Assembly: GCA_964637695.1 (NCBI GenBank)
Contig: CAZWVF010000001.1
Span: 42,453 to 106,452, forward strand
Direction: 5' to 3'
Length of the DNA stretch: 64,000 bases
Source of the DNA: JAGLTZ01 sp964637695
Lineage (GTDB): Bacteria; Blakebacterota; Blakebacteria; Blakebacterales; Blakebacteraceae
The position numbers were made by a program, and so were the translations under genes. Every line of letters starts with the position of its first letter. Position 1 is the first letter of the stretch. The notes under the pieces are model-generated. The model was not told the DNA's origin. It ran no database searches and saw nothing but the letters and a program-made list of their open reading frames with translations. Of this stretch, positions 36,257 to 46,090 are shown piece by piece.

Positions 36257-37258
36257 TCATTTCTTTTGCCACCGATCATCGTTCTCCAGCACCGAATATG
36301 GTCCGTCACCATCAAGCCAGGCTCTTGCGGCAGTATCCGCGCGAAGCCAGGCATCCCAAAACGCCGTACTCAGGGCGAGAATGACCCGATGGTGATTCGG
36401 ATTCCGCTTCTCGGCGTCGCCGGGCAGGGCGCGGTCAGAGAAGGCTGAGTGCTCGGCTCTGTATAGAACCAGCTCGTATTTACCGCCGGGCGGCAAAGCA
36501 GGAAACACGGCAAGACGAGACTCCATGTCGGCATTACCAATGGGGGCAACGTCTTTCGTGCCCGTCATCAGCATCCACGGTATCTTGACATTGCCAAAAG
36601 CCTGTCCTGGGTCACCTCGACGTGGGCTGCTGGGGCTGAAGGCTATGGCTGCCTTAATACGCGGGTCGGTGAAGGATATATTGCCTCGTCCGATACTCTG
36701 GCCGCCGACCGCCTGTGTCGTCACTGCTCCGAAGGAATGGCCTGACATGCCAACTTTGTTGATATCAAGACGCCCCGCCAGAACGTGACCGTCAGTATTG
36801 TTCCAGCGATCAAGCTGGTCGAGTACGGCAGAAACGTCCTTCACCCGCAACAGGAAGTTCTGAGGCCCCGCCGCCTCCTGCATTGCCCTCATACGAAGCC
36901 TCAGGGGTTTATCCTTCCACACTGAGGTATCGCTGCCAGGATGCTGCAGGAACACCACTGCGTAGCCGCGTGCGGCCCAGTGCTGGCCCAGGTACGCATT
37001 CCCCTCACGTGATCCCCCCAATCCGTGGCTGAAGAGCAGGACCGGAGCTGGTGTGTTTTGGGAGGGAAAATAGACGAGAACCGGAATGGCACGCAGCCGT
37101 TTTGTATCATTGACAGTGAGGTCAAGTGTTTCGGTGCTTCGCCTATCGGAAACCTTCAGCGGGTCATAGGCATCGGTTTGTGCTGAAACGGGAACACAGA
37201 ATAGAATCACGATAATAAAAAGAATATATATCAAGCAAATATGTGGAACTCGTTTCAC
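36257..37258 (-). CDS. Secreted alpha/beta hydrolase (PAF-acetylhydrolase/chlorophyllase-like)
   Basis: Exported serine hydrolase of 333 residues. A signal peptide ends near VSAQ (about residue 26). The fold landmarks are VLLFSHGLGGSREGNAYLGQ (oxyanion region) and the nucleophile elbow GMSGHSFGAVTT with the catalytic serine. A DVAPIGNADM region could hold the acid residue, and a histidine lies in YRAEHSAF. The family acts on short acyl esters; the substrate is unknown. It lies divergent from nothing obvious and has no operon partner. Confidence 0.85.
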   Translation of the reverse strand: MKRVPHICLIYILFIIVILFCVPVSAQTDAYDPLKVSDRRSTETLDLTVNDTKRLRAIPVLVYFPSQNTPAPVLLFSHGLGGSREGNAYLGQHWAARGYAVVFLQHPGSDTSVWKDKPLRLRMRAMQEAAGPQNFLLRVKDVSAVLDQLDRWNNTDGHVLAGRLDINKVGMSGHSFGAVTTQAVGGQSIGRGNISFTDPRIKAAIAFSPSSPRRGDPGQAFGNVKIPWMLMTGTKDVAPIGNADMESRLAVFPALPPGGKYELVLYRAEHSAFSDRALPGDAEKRNPNHHRVILALSTAFWDAWLRADTAARAWLDGDGPYSVLENDDRWQKK

Positions 37259-37380
37259 GAGTTAGTCCTGGTGCTCGACGTCCTGCCGGAAATCTGCGGC
37301 GCGAAGCGCTGTCAGATGCATGCCGTTAGAGTAGCCGGCCTGGACCGTCGACTGATTCTCGCAGTTTCCGACAGGGCGGC

Positions 37381-37599
37381 TCACTGGTTCTCTTGTGCTG
37401 ACCTTTGCATTGAAGGGCACAGTACCGATCCATAGGAGCAAAAAACACAGCAGTCTCCTTCGAGTGGCTTGAGAACCGTCTTACATGACGGACATTCGAA
37501 GAAATAAACACAGGCATTTTCAGGCATTGTCTCGGTGCTCGAGGTGCCACACTCAGGGCACGTCAGAACGGATTCCAGCTTAATGCTATCGTTATGCAT
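37381..37599 (-). CDS. GDCCVxC-domain small zinc-ribbon protein
   Basis: A 72-residue protein with LTCPECGTSSTETMPENACV, FECPSCKTVL and the hallmark GDCCVFCSYGSVLCP. This is the small GDCCVxC family, in which relatives can carry selenocysteine in place of the cysteine after GDCCV-x. Here all positions are cysteine and the stop is at the end, so no selenoprotein is implied. Function is unknown; metal binding or redox is likely. Confidence 0.8.
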   Translation of the reverse strand: MHNDSIKLESVLTCPECGTSSTETMPENACVYFFECPSCKTVLKPLEGDCCVFCSYGSVLCPSMQRSAQENQ

Positions 37600-37791
37600 G
37601 GTCTGTCAACAATTCAAGTTTGATGGTGAAGGCGACATCCTGAATCCGCAGGCACAGACATTCAGTGAGTCGCAGTCGGTGTCTGGACTGTGGTGTCCGG
37701 ACAGAGAAGAATAGTCATTGTTGCAGCTATTTAATAGTCAGTTAGAGTATAAAATAAGATATTTGCCTTAACGAGAGGGAGTCCTTGAATC

Positions 37792-37820
37792 TTGACACTG
37801 CAACTGCCTGCTCATAGTTT
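37792..37820 (+). promoter_or_regulatory. Promoter for tRNA-Val
   Basis: Perfect TTGACA (37792-37797) and TAGTTT (37815-37820) with a 17-bp spacer, about 30 bp before the mature tRNA 5' end. The -10 box is weak, matching at three of six positions. The rest of 37600-37848 shows nothing else. Confidence 0.45.
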
Positions 37821-37848
37821 CCATTTTCCCAATGTCTAAGAGGGTTCA

Positions 37849-37926
37849 GGGCGATTAGCTCAGTCTGGTTAGAGTGCTTGCTTGACATGCAAGAGGTCAC
37901 TGGTTCAAGTCCAGTATCGCCCACCA
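37849..37926 (+). tRNA. tRNA-Val (anticodon GAC)
   Basis: The acceptor arms GGGCGAT and ATCGCCC pair fully, the anticodon stem CTTGC/GCAAG holds the loop TTGACAT with anticodon GAC, and the T-arm contains GGTTCAAGTCC. The CCA end is encoded. No intron. The gene is isolated, 83 bp before thrS. Confidence 0.96.
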
Positions 37927-38008
37927 TTCTCTGCTCAAGACTCCGGGCGAATACCTCCTGTTACAAGCTGGTTTCCAAGTTGAGCCGTAAAACCTGGGAT
38001 GGAACTCG

Positions 38009-39963
38009 ATGTCGCAGAAAGATCGAGCTGAAGAACAGATAGTATTGACGCTGCCTGATGGTACGACCCTGAAATTCCCTGCGGGAACGACTTCAGGGGA
38101 GGTGGCAGTCTCTATCGGTTCAGGGCTGGCCAGAGCTGCGGTTGCAGCCGAACTGGACGGTTCGATGATCGATCTGTCGGCCCCGCTGAACGCAGGCGGC
38201 ATTTTCAAGATCCATACTTTTGATTCCGAGGAAGGCAGGGATGTGTTCTGGCATTCCGGCTCACACCTTCTGGCACATGCTGTAAAGAGGATTTTCCCGG
38301 AGGCAAAGCTGGCGATCGGGCCGGCAGTTGAGGAGGGATTCTATTACGACATCGATTTTGGCGAGCCGATCTCGAGCGACGATTTCGAAAAGATCGAAGC
38401 CGAAATGGATCGCATCGTTAAGGAGGACCTGGAGATTACGCGGGTGGCTATGCCTGTCGAAGAGGCTAAAGCACTATTTGCCGAGCAGGGAGAGACCTAT
38501 AAAGTCCGCATTCTGGAAGACCTGAAAGAGGACGAGGAAGTAGGCCTGGCAGGTGATGACGAGGTCACTCTCTACAGGCAGGGTGAATGGATCGACCTGT
38601 GCCGCGGCCCTCATGTACCTTCTACGGGTCTGATGAAGGCCTTTAAGGTGATGAAACTGGCCGGAGCATACTGGCGTGGAGACCAGGAGAACGAACAGCT
38701 TCAGCGGATCTACGGCATCGCCTTTCCGAAGAAGTCTCAACTCAAGGATTACCTCTTCAGACTCGAAGAGGCGAAGAAGAGGGACCACAGGCGTATCGGC
38801 CGGGAGATGAGGCTGTTCTCTTTTCAGGAATCTGCTCCGGGCATGCCTTTCTGGCACCCAAGAGGGATGATCCTTTACAACACGGTGATGGCATACATCA
38901 GGCGCAAGCTGGATGAACGGCGGTACAATGAGATCTTCACTCCGCTGATCCTGAATGCGGAATTGTGGAAACAGAGCGGGCACTGGGATCACTACCGTGA
39001 GAGCATGTACTTCACCGAGATCGATGGAGAGCAGTTCGCCGTGAAACCTATGAACTGCCCGGGTGCGTGCATGGTCTACAGGGCCGATCTGAAGTCGTAT
39101 CGGGATCTGCCATTCAAGGTAGCCGAGATGGGAATAGTGCACAGGCACGAGATGTCGGGTGTTCTGCACGGTTTGACCCGGGTGAGGTTCTTTACACAGG
39201 ATGACGCCCACATCTACTGCACGCCGGATCAGGTCCGGGACGAGGTGATGGATCTGATCAATATGGTGCAGGAAGTCTATTCAGATTTCGGCTTCGATGA
39301 TTATCATGTAGAGCTGTCGACGAGACCGGAGAAGTATGTTGGCACGATAGACATGTGGGACCGGGCCGAGGCGGATCTGGAAGCCGCCCTGGAAGAGACC
39401 GGCCTCGAGCACATTCTGAATGAGGGAGATGGTGCCTTTTACGGGCCGAAGATAGACTTCCACTTCAGGGACAGCCTGGGGCGTTCGTGGCAGATGGGAA
39501 CCATACAGGTAGATTACTCTATGCCGGAACGCTTCGATCTTGAGTATGTTGCATCGGACGGGGAGCGTCACCGGCCGGTAATGATTCACAGGGCGATTTT
39601 CGGTTCGATAGAGCGCTTTATAGCAATACTCATAGAGCATTATGCCGGTGATTTCCCCCTCTGGATAGCGCCCCGGCAGGTGGTGGTGATTCCGATAAGC
39701 GAGAATTTCCGTGATTACGCCCGGGAAGTCGCTTCCGGTCTTGAAAAAATCGGAATAAGAGTAGAAGTTGATGCAAGAGATGAAAAAGTAGGATATAAGA
39801 TTCGTGAAGGTGAAACCGGACGCGTCCCTTATATGCTGGTAGTCGGCAGGAACGAAATGGATAATAGCACTGTCAGCGTAAGACGCAGGAAAGAGGGTGA
39901 TCTTGGGGAAATGCCCCTCGATGACTTTCTGTCATTGATCGAGAAGGAGGGGACAGGCAGCTC

Positions 39964-39967
<4 letters not shown>
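38009..39967 (+). CDS. thrS: Threonyl-tRNA synthetase
   Basis: Charges tRNA-Thr; 652 residues with the full domain set. An N-terminal TGS domain lies at about 8-70. The editing domain has HSGSHLLAHAVKRIFPEAKL. The class II catalytic core has motif 2 region AVKPMNCPGACMVY and RVRFFTQDDAHIYC, and motif 3 HRPVMIHRAIFGSIERFIA. A C-terminal anticodon-binding domain follows from about 545 (QVVVIPISENF). It starts the thrS-infC-rpmI-rplT operon; infC starts inside its stop codon. Confidence 0.97.
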
Positions 39968-40542
<575 letters not shown>

Positions 40543-40560
40543 AAGGTGAGTTAGCCAGTT

Positions 40561-40755
40561 ATGCCGAAGATGAAGAGTAACCGCGCCTCAATGAAGCGGT
40601 TCAAGAAAACGGGAACAGGGAAGATCCGCAGACGGAAAGCGTATGCGAGTCATCTGCTGACGTCCAAAAGCCCGAAGAGAAAGCGAAATCTGCGCAAGGG
40701 CACAGAAGTGTCGAAAGCAGATGCGAAGAAGATAAACAGGATGCTCAGCAAATGA
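40561..40755 (+). CDS. rpmI: 50S ribosomal protein L35
   Basis: Small basic ribosomal protein of 64 residues: MPKMKSNRASMKRFKKTGTG, then KIRRRKAYASHLLTSKSPKRKR, and a Lys-rich C-terminus. Length and sequence fit the family closely. It lies 18 bp after infC and 52 bp before rplT, the conserved infC-rpmI-rplT order. Confidence 0.96.
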   Translation: MPKMKSNRASMKRFKKTGTGKIRRRKAYASHLLTSKSPKRKRNLRKGTEVSKADAKKINRMLSK

Positions 40756-40807
40756 CTTTGAGCAGATTGGATATCTTACAGAGCAGGATTGAACAGGAGT
40801 ATGCCAG

Positions 40808-41164
40808 ATGCCGCGTGTGACCAACAGCCCGGCAAGTCGCCGGCGGAGGAAGAAGTACCTGAAACAGGCCAAAGGTTATGTCGGAGGCCGTCGCAAGCTC
40901 TACCGGACCGCGCGTGAGTCGGTGGAGCGCGGATATCAGTACGCATACAGGGACCGCAGAAGGAAGAAGCGCGATTTTCGCCGCCTGTGGATCATAAGGA
41001 TCAATGCCGCCACCAGAAAGCATGGAATGAGTTACAGTCAGTTCATAAACGCTCTGTCGATCAAAGGGGTGGATCTGAACAGGAAAGTTCTTGCCGATCT
41101 GGCGGTACGCGATGAAGATGCGTTTGCAGAGCTGGTTGAAACAGCCAGGAGTGCCGGCAAGTAG
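40808..41164 (+). CDS. rplT: 50S ribosomal protein L20
   Basis: Ribosomal protein of 118 residues needed early in 50S assembly. Landmarks: MPRVTNSPASRRRRKKYLKQ, AKGYVGGRRKLYRTARESVE, YAYRDRRRKKRDFRRLWI, and SYSQFINALSIKGVDLNRKVL. In E. coli L20 represses this operon by binding the rpmI leader; the rpmI-rplT spacing here is too short to judge a similar site. It is followed by a terminator-like hairpin and pheS. Confidence 0.96.
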   Translation: MPRVTNSPASRRRRKKYLKQAKGYVGGRRKLYRTARESVERGYQYAYRDRRRKKRDFRRLWIIRINAATRKHGMSYSQFINALSIKGVDLNRKVLADLAVRDEDAFAELVETARSAGK

Positions 41165-41202
41165 ATCATAGAAATGCCCGGAATCGATTATGTATTGTGG
41201 GC

Positions 41203-41235
41203 CGGCCGGTACATGGATGTGCCGGCCGTTTGTCT
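41203..41235 (+). terminator. Terminator/attenuator between rplT and pheS
   Basis: An 11-bp stem, CGGCCGGTACA (41203-41213) with TGTGCCGGCCG (41218-41228), has one G-U pair and a 4-nt loop TGGA; a short T-rich tail follows. In several bacteria the pheST genes are controlled by attenuation in this position, so partial read-through from the rpl operon is plausible. Confidence 0.65.
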
Positions 41236-41255
41236 GACAGGAATTAGTTAGTGCC

Positions 41256-42275
41256 GTGAATACACCAGATTACAATGCGCTGACAGAGGAAGCTCGAAGC
41301 TCTTTCGAAAAAGCCGGTGACGAACGCGCACTCGAAGAAGCACGGGTCGAGTGGATCGGCCGGAAGGGCCGAATCACACTCCTGCTCAGAGATATACCAG
41401 AACTTGCGGCTGAAGAGCGTCCCGAGGCCGGCAGAAAGCTGAATGCGCTCAAGTCGGAGCTGAAAGAAATTTTCGAGGCCAGGTTAAATGAATTATCGAC
41501 AAAGAGTTCAGTTGCAGGAGACGCAATCGATATAACCCATCCGGGCAGAACCCCCTTTGCCGGAAAACTGCATCCGATCACGAAAGCGCTGCGGGAGATC
41601 GTCGCCGTATTCCGGGAGATGGGATTCGATGTCGCCGAAGGCCCTGAAGTAGAGACCGAGTATTACAACTTCGAAGCGCTGAACATTCCTGCCCACCACC
41701 CGGCCCGCGGCATGTGGGATACATTCTATACGCAGGACCCTCCCGGCATGGTGCTGCGTACGCATACAAGTCCGGTTCAGATCCGGGTGATGGAATCAAC
41801 TCCGCCGCCCGTCAGGATAATAATCCCGGGGCGCTGCTATCGTGCAGACACTCCCGATGCCACGCACAGTCCCGTCTTCTATCAGGTCGAAGGGATCTAT
41901 GTGGACGAAGGTGTCAGCATGGCGATGTTGAGGGGGGTGCTCGACACCTTCGCCCATCGACTTTTCGGGGAGGATGTGCCTACCAGATTCCGGCCCTCCT
42001 ATTTCCCATTCACTGAACCGAGTGCGGAGCTGGACATAGGCTGCATCCTGTGCAGGGGGGAGGGGTGCAGGATGTGCAAGGGTTCGGGATGGCTGGAGAT
42101 CCTGGGATCGGGCATGATCAATCCGGCGCTGTACGGATTCGTGGGCTACGACGCAGACCGGGTCACCGGTTATGCATTCGGTATGGGAGTGGAGAGGATA
42201 GCGATGCTTCGCTACGGTATCGATGATATTCGCCTCTTCTACGAGAATGACATTCGTTTCCTGGAGCAGTTCTGA
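41256..42275 (+). CDS. pheS: Phenylalanyl-tRNA synthetase alpha subunit
   Basis: Catalytic alpha subunit of the heterotetramer that charges tRNA-Phe. The 339 residues have an N-terminal coiled coil (about 15-80), then the class II core: motif 1 region GFDVAEGPEVETEYYNFEAL, HHPARGMWDTFY, motif 2 GRCYRADTPDATHSPVFYQVEG, and motif 3 YGFGMGVERIAMLRYG-type segment near the end. The start is GTG. pheT begins 1 bp after its stop. Confidence 0.97.
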   Translation: MNTPDYNALTEEARSSFEKAGDERALEEARVEWIGRKGRITLLLRDIPELAAEERPEAGRKLNALKSELKEIFEARLNELSTKSSVAGDAIDITHPGRTPFAGKLHPITKALREIVAVFREMGFDVAEGPEVETEYYNFEALNIPAHHPARGMWDTFYTQDPPGMVLRTHTSPVQIRVMESTPPPVRIIIPGRCYRADTPDATHSPVFYQVEGIYVDEGVSMAMLRGVLDTFAHRLFGEDVPTRFRPSYFPFTEPSAELDIGCILCRGEGCRMCKGSGWLEILGSGMINPALYGFVGYDADRVTGYAFGMGVERIAMLRYGIDDIRLFYENDIRFLEQF

Positions 42276-42276
42276 G

Positions 42277-44664
42277 ATGCTGGTACCATTGAGCTGGCTG
42301 CGAGATTTCGTGCAATACGAGGGCACCGTCGAGGAACTGGCTGAAAGACTGACGATGGCCGGGCTTGAAGTGGATGACATCGTGCGTCCGGCAGAATCGT
42401 TCGAGGGTGTGGTTGTTGCCGAGGTTCTGGAAGTTAAGCAGCACCCGAATGCGGAACGCCTCTCTCTGTGTCGGGTTACGAACGGTGAAGAGGAGATATC
42501 CGTTGTCTGCGGTGCCGACAATGTGGCGGCTGGTCAGAGAGTTTCCTTCTCACCGGTTGGATCAACCCTGCCGGGTGATGTGAAGATAAGGAAGGTGAAG
42601 ATCCGGGGTGAAGTCTCCTTTGGGATGATCTGTTCCGAGAAGGAGCTCGAGATGGGAGAGGACGCCGATGGGATCATGGTCCTTCCAGATGACGCTCCGG
42701 TCGGGACAGCCATCTCTGCTTACCTGGGGCTGGATGAAGAGATCCTCGATATAGAAGTCACACCGAATCGCCCGGATGCTCTCTCCATCTACGGAGTTGC
42801 ACGGGATGTTGCAGTTCTCTACGGGCTTCCACTGGCCCCATGGGGAACCGGAGTGACCGAATCCGGCGCACCGGCATCGGAAACCATCTCTGTAAAGGTT
42901 GAAGATCCCGCCGGCTGTCCCCGCTACTGCGCCCGCCTCATTCGTGGAGTGGAGATCGGGCCGGGTCCTGCATGGATGGCCGGTCGACTGCGTGCAGTGG
43001 GCCTGAGGCCGATCAACGTGATCGTGGATATCACAAACTACCTCATGATGGAGATCGGCCAGCCTCAGCACGCGTTCGATCTGCAGCAGGTGGCAGGAGG
43101 TGACATTGTTGTACGTCGTGCTCAGGAGGGAGAGGCTCTCAGAACGCTGGATGATGAGGTCCGCAGCCTTGACCCTGAGATCCTGATGATCGCCGATTCG
43201 GAGAGGGCACTGGCCGTTGCCGGTGTCATGGGTGGTATAGATTCGCAGATAGATGAGAACACAACCGACATTCTGCTTGAGAGCGCCCACTTCGATCCGG
43301 TCCGCGTGAGTACAGGCGGTAATCTGCTAAATATGGTCACGGAGAGCAGAAAAAGATTTGAAAGGGGAACTGATCCTACGCTGCCTGGCAGGGCTGCCGA
43401 TCGGGCCGCTGAACTCATGGCCGATTTCGCAGGCGGTGAAGTGGCGCCCGGAATCGTTGAATTCGTGGCGCCGGAAGCGGTCAGGAGGCGTACCCTCTCT
43501 GTTCGGAAACCATGGATAGATATGCTTCTGGGAGCCGAGATAGCTGAAGAGAGATCCAGAACGATCCTGGATGCTCTGGGATTCGAATTGACCGATGCAT
43601 CCGGAGATGCAGCCTGGGAGGTGACTATCCCGCCATGGCGTCCGGACGTCGCTGGTGAAGCAGATATTGCTGAGGAGCTGGCCAGGGTTTACGGCTACGA
43701 CGAACTGGGCAGCGACATCTCACTGTCGGGGAATGCACCGGAGGGTCTCACCAGCATTCAGAGATTGCGGGAAGAGGTCCGTAACAGCCTGGTCGGACTC
43801 GGATTGCATGAAGTCGTCACAGATTCACTGGTAGAAAGGGATGCCCAGCACCCGCTCTTCCCCGATGCCCGTCCTGTTGTTCTGGCAAATCCGCGCAGTG
43901 AAGATCATGTTGAGATGAGGAGGGATCTGCTCCCGGGGATCCTGAAAGTTATTAATCATAATGTCCGGCGACAGATCGAGGATCTGCGGGTTTTTGAAAT
44001 AGGCATGATTCACCGTGTCGAATCAGGCAGGGCCGGTGAAGAGGAATGGGTCCTGGGAGCGCTGACTGGAGCGCGCATGGCAGAAAGCTGGAGTGATCCG
44101 GGAGCCAGAACCGACTGGTTCGACCTGCAGGGGTTACTCAGCAATCTCTATTCAGCCATTGAAATCGATGCTCTGCGGTCAGTTGCCCATGAGAATCCGG
44201 CACTTGAAAGTGGAACAGGGTGCCTTCTGGTATCTTCCGATGAAGTCGAAATGGGATTTGCAGGACGTCTTGACGAGGAAATACAGAAAGAGTTCGACCT
44301 GGACGATCCTGTCTGGATCTTTGGTATGAAGCTCGATTCACTGACGGGTCAGATCAAAGCTGTGAGCAGGTATGAGGGTCTTCCCAGACATCCGGCTTCC
44401 GACCGTGATATCTCGCTGATCCTCCCGGCAGATACTGCATTAGGGGAGATGATGGAACGGATCAGAGAGGAAAAACGGGTTGAATCAGTGAAATTGAGAG
44501 ATGAATATGCCGGGGAGCAGATCCCTGAAGGTATGAAGGGAGCTCTCCTGGGAATCAGATATCGTGACAAGGATAAGACTTTATCAGACCGTGATATAGA
44601 AGTATTACATAATAAAGTGGTTGAGGTACTGACCAACGAGTTCGGAGCCCGGTTGCGAGGTTGA
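42277..44664 (+). CDS. pheT: Phenylalanyl-tRNA synthetase beta subunit
   Basis: Non-catalytic beta subunit that provides editing, tRNA binding and architecture. Length from the ATG at 42277 is 795 residues. That start gives the usual MLVPLSWLRDFV; an earlier ATG at 42223 lies inside pheS. Domains in order: an OB/EMAP-like domain (about 40-150), the B3/B4 editing domain (about 205-400, with the GKxxAFDxxxI-type region replaced by GQPQHAFDLQQV), B5, the catalytic-like core (about 490-680), and the C-terminal ferredoxin-like anticodon-binding domain (SRYEGLPRHPASDRDISLI). Confidence 0.96.
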   Translation: MLVPLSWLRDFVQYEGTVEELAERLTMAGLEVDDIVRPAESFEGVVVAEVLEVKQHPNAERLSLCRVTNGEEEISVVCGADNVAAGQRVSFSPVGSTLPGDVKIRKVKIRGEVSFGMICSEKELEMGEDADGIMVLPDDAPVGTAISAYLGLDEEILDIEVTPNRPDALSIYGVARDVAVLYGLPLAPWGTGVTESGAPASETISVKVEDPAGCPRYCARLIRGVEIGPGPAWMAGRLRAVGLRPINVIVDITNYLMMEIGQPQHAFDLQQVAGGDIVVRRAQEGEALRTLDDEVRSLDPEILMIADSERALAVAGVMGGIDSQIDENTTDILLESAHFDPVRVSTGGNLLNMVTESRKRFERGTDPTLPGRAADRAAELMADFAGGEVAPGIVEFVAPEAVRRRTLSVRKPWIDMLLGAEIAEERSRTILDALGFELTDASGDAAWEVTIPPWRPDVAGEADIAEELARVYGYDELGSDISLSGNAPEGLTSIQRLREEVRNSLVGLGLHEVVTDSLVERDAQHPLFPDARPVVLANPRSEDHVEMRRDLLPGILKVINHNVRRQIEDLRVFEIGMIHRVESGRAGEEEWVLGALTGARMAESWSDPGARTDWFDLQGLLSNLYSAIEIDALRSVAHENPALESGTGCLLVSSDEVEMGFAGRLDEEIQKEFDLDDPVWIFGMKLDSLTGQIKAVSRYEGLPRHPASDRDISLILPADTALGEMMERIREEKRVESVKLRDEYAGEQIPEGMKGALLGIRYRDKDKTLSDRDIEVLHNKVVEVLTNEFGARLRG

Positions 44665-44702
44665 GAACAGCCCGGCACCTGCTCAAGCGATGAGGTTGGA
44701 GC

Positions 44703-44975
44703 GTGACAATATCCTATGTAAAAGCTCTTGATCAGCTTGATAAGCAGGTAGATGGTCTGGTCAAAGAGCTGGAACGTGCAAAGAAGACAAAAGAGAAGCT
44801 TGAGAAGCGTATCAGGGAGATCGAAGAGAAACTCTCGGGCAGAGAGTCTGAGATCGGACGGCTGCAGAAAAAGGCGAGTGCCGTCTCGGGAGATCTCGAT
44901 GAAACGTACCTGAAGCAGCGTGCCAAAATCCACAACCGGCTCGCACAGCTGCTGGCACGGCTCGATTCCCTTTAA
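44703..44975 (+). CDS. Small coiled-coil protein next to zapA
   Basis: A 90-residue protein that is almost wholly helical and charged (Lys, Glu, Leu in heptads at about 8-75), with no membrane segment. The start is GTG. It lies 9 bp before zapA and 38 bp after pheT; similar short coiled-coil genes occur at this place in FCB-group and other bacteria. The neighbourhood suggests a role with ZapA at the division ring, comparable in design to ZapB, but this is an inference from position. Confidence 0.7.
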   Translation: MTISYVKALDQLDKQVDGLVKELERAKKTKEKLEKRIREIEEKLSGRESEIGRLQKKASAVSGDLDETYLKQRAKIHNRLAQLLARLDSL

Positions 44976-44984
44976 GGAAGGCTT

Positions 44985-45263
44985 ATGAGCGTTAAAGTTA
45001 CAATCTTCGGAACCGAATATCCCGTCAAGGGAGATGCCGACAGCCACTATATTGAAGAGGTAGCCGCCTACGTGGATGAGAAAATGCGTGAGGTGGCACA
45101 GGGTCTCAGTGTCAAATCGACTACGAAAGTGGCTATCCTGGCTGCACTCAATATTACCGATGAACTCTTTACTGCCCGTCGATCCAATTCTGATATGGCA
45201 GAGGAGATCCACAACCGTGTAACCGATCTGACAGAACGCGTCAAGGGAGTAAGGGCAGGGTAA
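44985..45263 (+). CDS. zapA: Cell division protein ZapA
   Basis: FtsZ-ring-associated protein of 92 residues that cross-links FtsZ filaments. The N-terminal strand-rich part has VKVTIFGTEYPVKGDADSHYIEEVA and VDEKMREVAQG; the rest is a coiled-coil helix that would form the ZapA tetramer. Length and both segments fit the family. AAGGAAGG lies before the ATG. It is followed after 8 bp by the YmdB-type gene. Confidence 0.9.
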   Translation: MSVKVTIFGTEYPVKGDADSHYIEEVAAYVDEKMREVAQGLSVKSTTKVAILAALNITDELFTARRSNSDMAEEIHNRVTDLTERVKGVRAG

Positions 45264-45271
45264 GCCCGGAC

Positions 45272-46090
45272 ATGACACGCATTCTATTTGTCGGTGATAT
45301 CATGGGGCGCACAGGCCGGAGGGCCGCTGAAGCCTGGTTCCAGGAGCACGTGGAGGATGGCGGCTTCGATCTGATAGTTGCCAATGGAGAGAATTCTGCC
45401 GGTGGCTTCGGTATAACCGAACGGATATGCAACAGCCTCTTCTCGATGGGTATAGATGTGATCACGGGTGGCAATCATACATTCGACAAGAAAGAGATCC
45501 TTCCCTATCTGAATGAGGAACCGCGTCTTCTGAGGCCTGCAAATTATCCTCCCGGAGTTCCAGGAAGAGGTGTCTGGACCGGAGAAACTTCCGGCGGTGT
45601 CCGCATGGCTGTTGTGAACCTGCAGGGCAGGGTGTTCATGAAGGGTGTGGACGATCCCTTCCGAGCCGCTGATGTGCTGCTTGAGAGCATCGGGGAGGAG
45701 GTCGATCTTGTCGTGATCGATTTCCACGCAGAGGCGACGAGTGAGAAGATGGCCTTCGGCTGGTTCATGGATGGCAAAGTTGCCGCAGTTGTAGGTACCC
45801 ATACGCACGTTCAGACCGCAGACGAGTGCCTCCTGCCTGGTGGGACAGCATATATTACCGACGTGGGCATGACCGGACCTCTCGATTCGGTCATCGGGGT
45901 CCGCAAGGAGGACGCTCTTGCCCGTTTCAAACTGGGAATCGCCAACCGTTTCCAGGTGGCGAAGGGAAATCCTGTTTTCTGTGCGGCTGTACTGGAACTG
46001 GATGAGAACTCGGGCAGGGCTACAGGTATCGAACGTCTCAGAGAGGAAATCGATCTCGATAACAACAGAAAGGACATGGAGGAAGAATGA
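45272..46090 (+). CDS. YmdB-family metallophosphoesterase (TIGR00282)
   Basis: Two-iron phosphodiesterase of 272 residues. Family motifs in order: FVGDIMGRTGRRA, ANGENSAGGFGIT, TGGNHTFDK, LVVIDFHAEATSEK, GTHTHVQTADE and YITDVGMTGP. YmdB of Bacillus splits 2',3'- and 3',5'-cAMP and affects biofilm versus motility; whether this protein does so is unknown. The stop overlaps the folD ATG by four bases. Confidence 0.92.
   Translation: MTRILFVGDIMGRTGRRAAEAWFQEHVEDGGFDLIVANGENSAGGFGITERICNSLFSMGIDVITGGNHTFDKKEILPYLNEEPRLLRPANYPPGVPGRGVWTGETSGGVRMAVVNLQGRVFMKGVDDPFRAADVLLESIGEEVDLVVIDFHAEATSEKMAFGWFMDGKVAAVVGTHTHVQTADECLLPGGTAYITDVGMTGPLDSVIGVRKEDALARFKLGIANRFQVAKGNPVFCAAVLELDENSGRATGIERLREEIDLDNNRKDMEEE

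Noticed and set aside
36097..36354. Small minus-strand frame beyond the hydrolase stop
   Set aside because: It overlaps the hydrolase 3' end in another frame, has no ribosome site and shows no family signal.
37381..37599. Selenoprotein candidate (GDCCVxC family)
   Set aside because: All key positions are cysteine codons and no in-frame TGA lies within the conserved part.
19602..37600. Prophage, integrative element or defence island
   Set aside because: No integrase, phage structural gene, restriction enzyme or attachment repeat beside the tRNA was seen; the tRNA-Val 3' end is not duplicated in the nearby sequence I compared. HicAB alone does not make a defence island.
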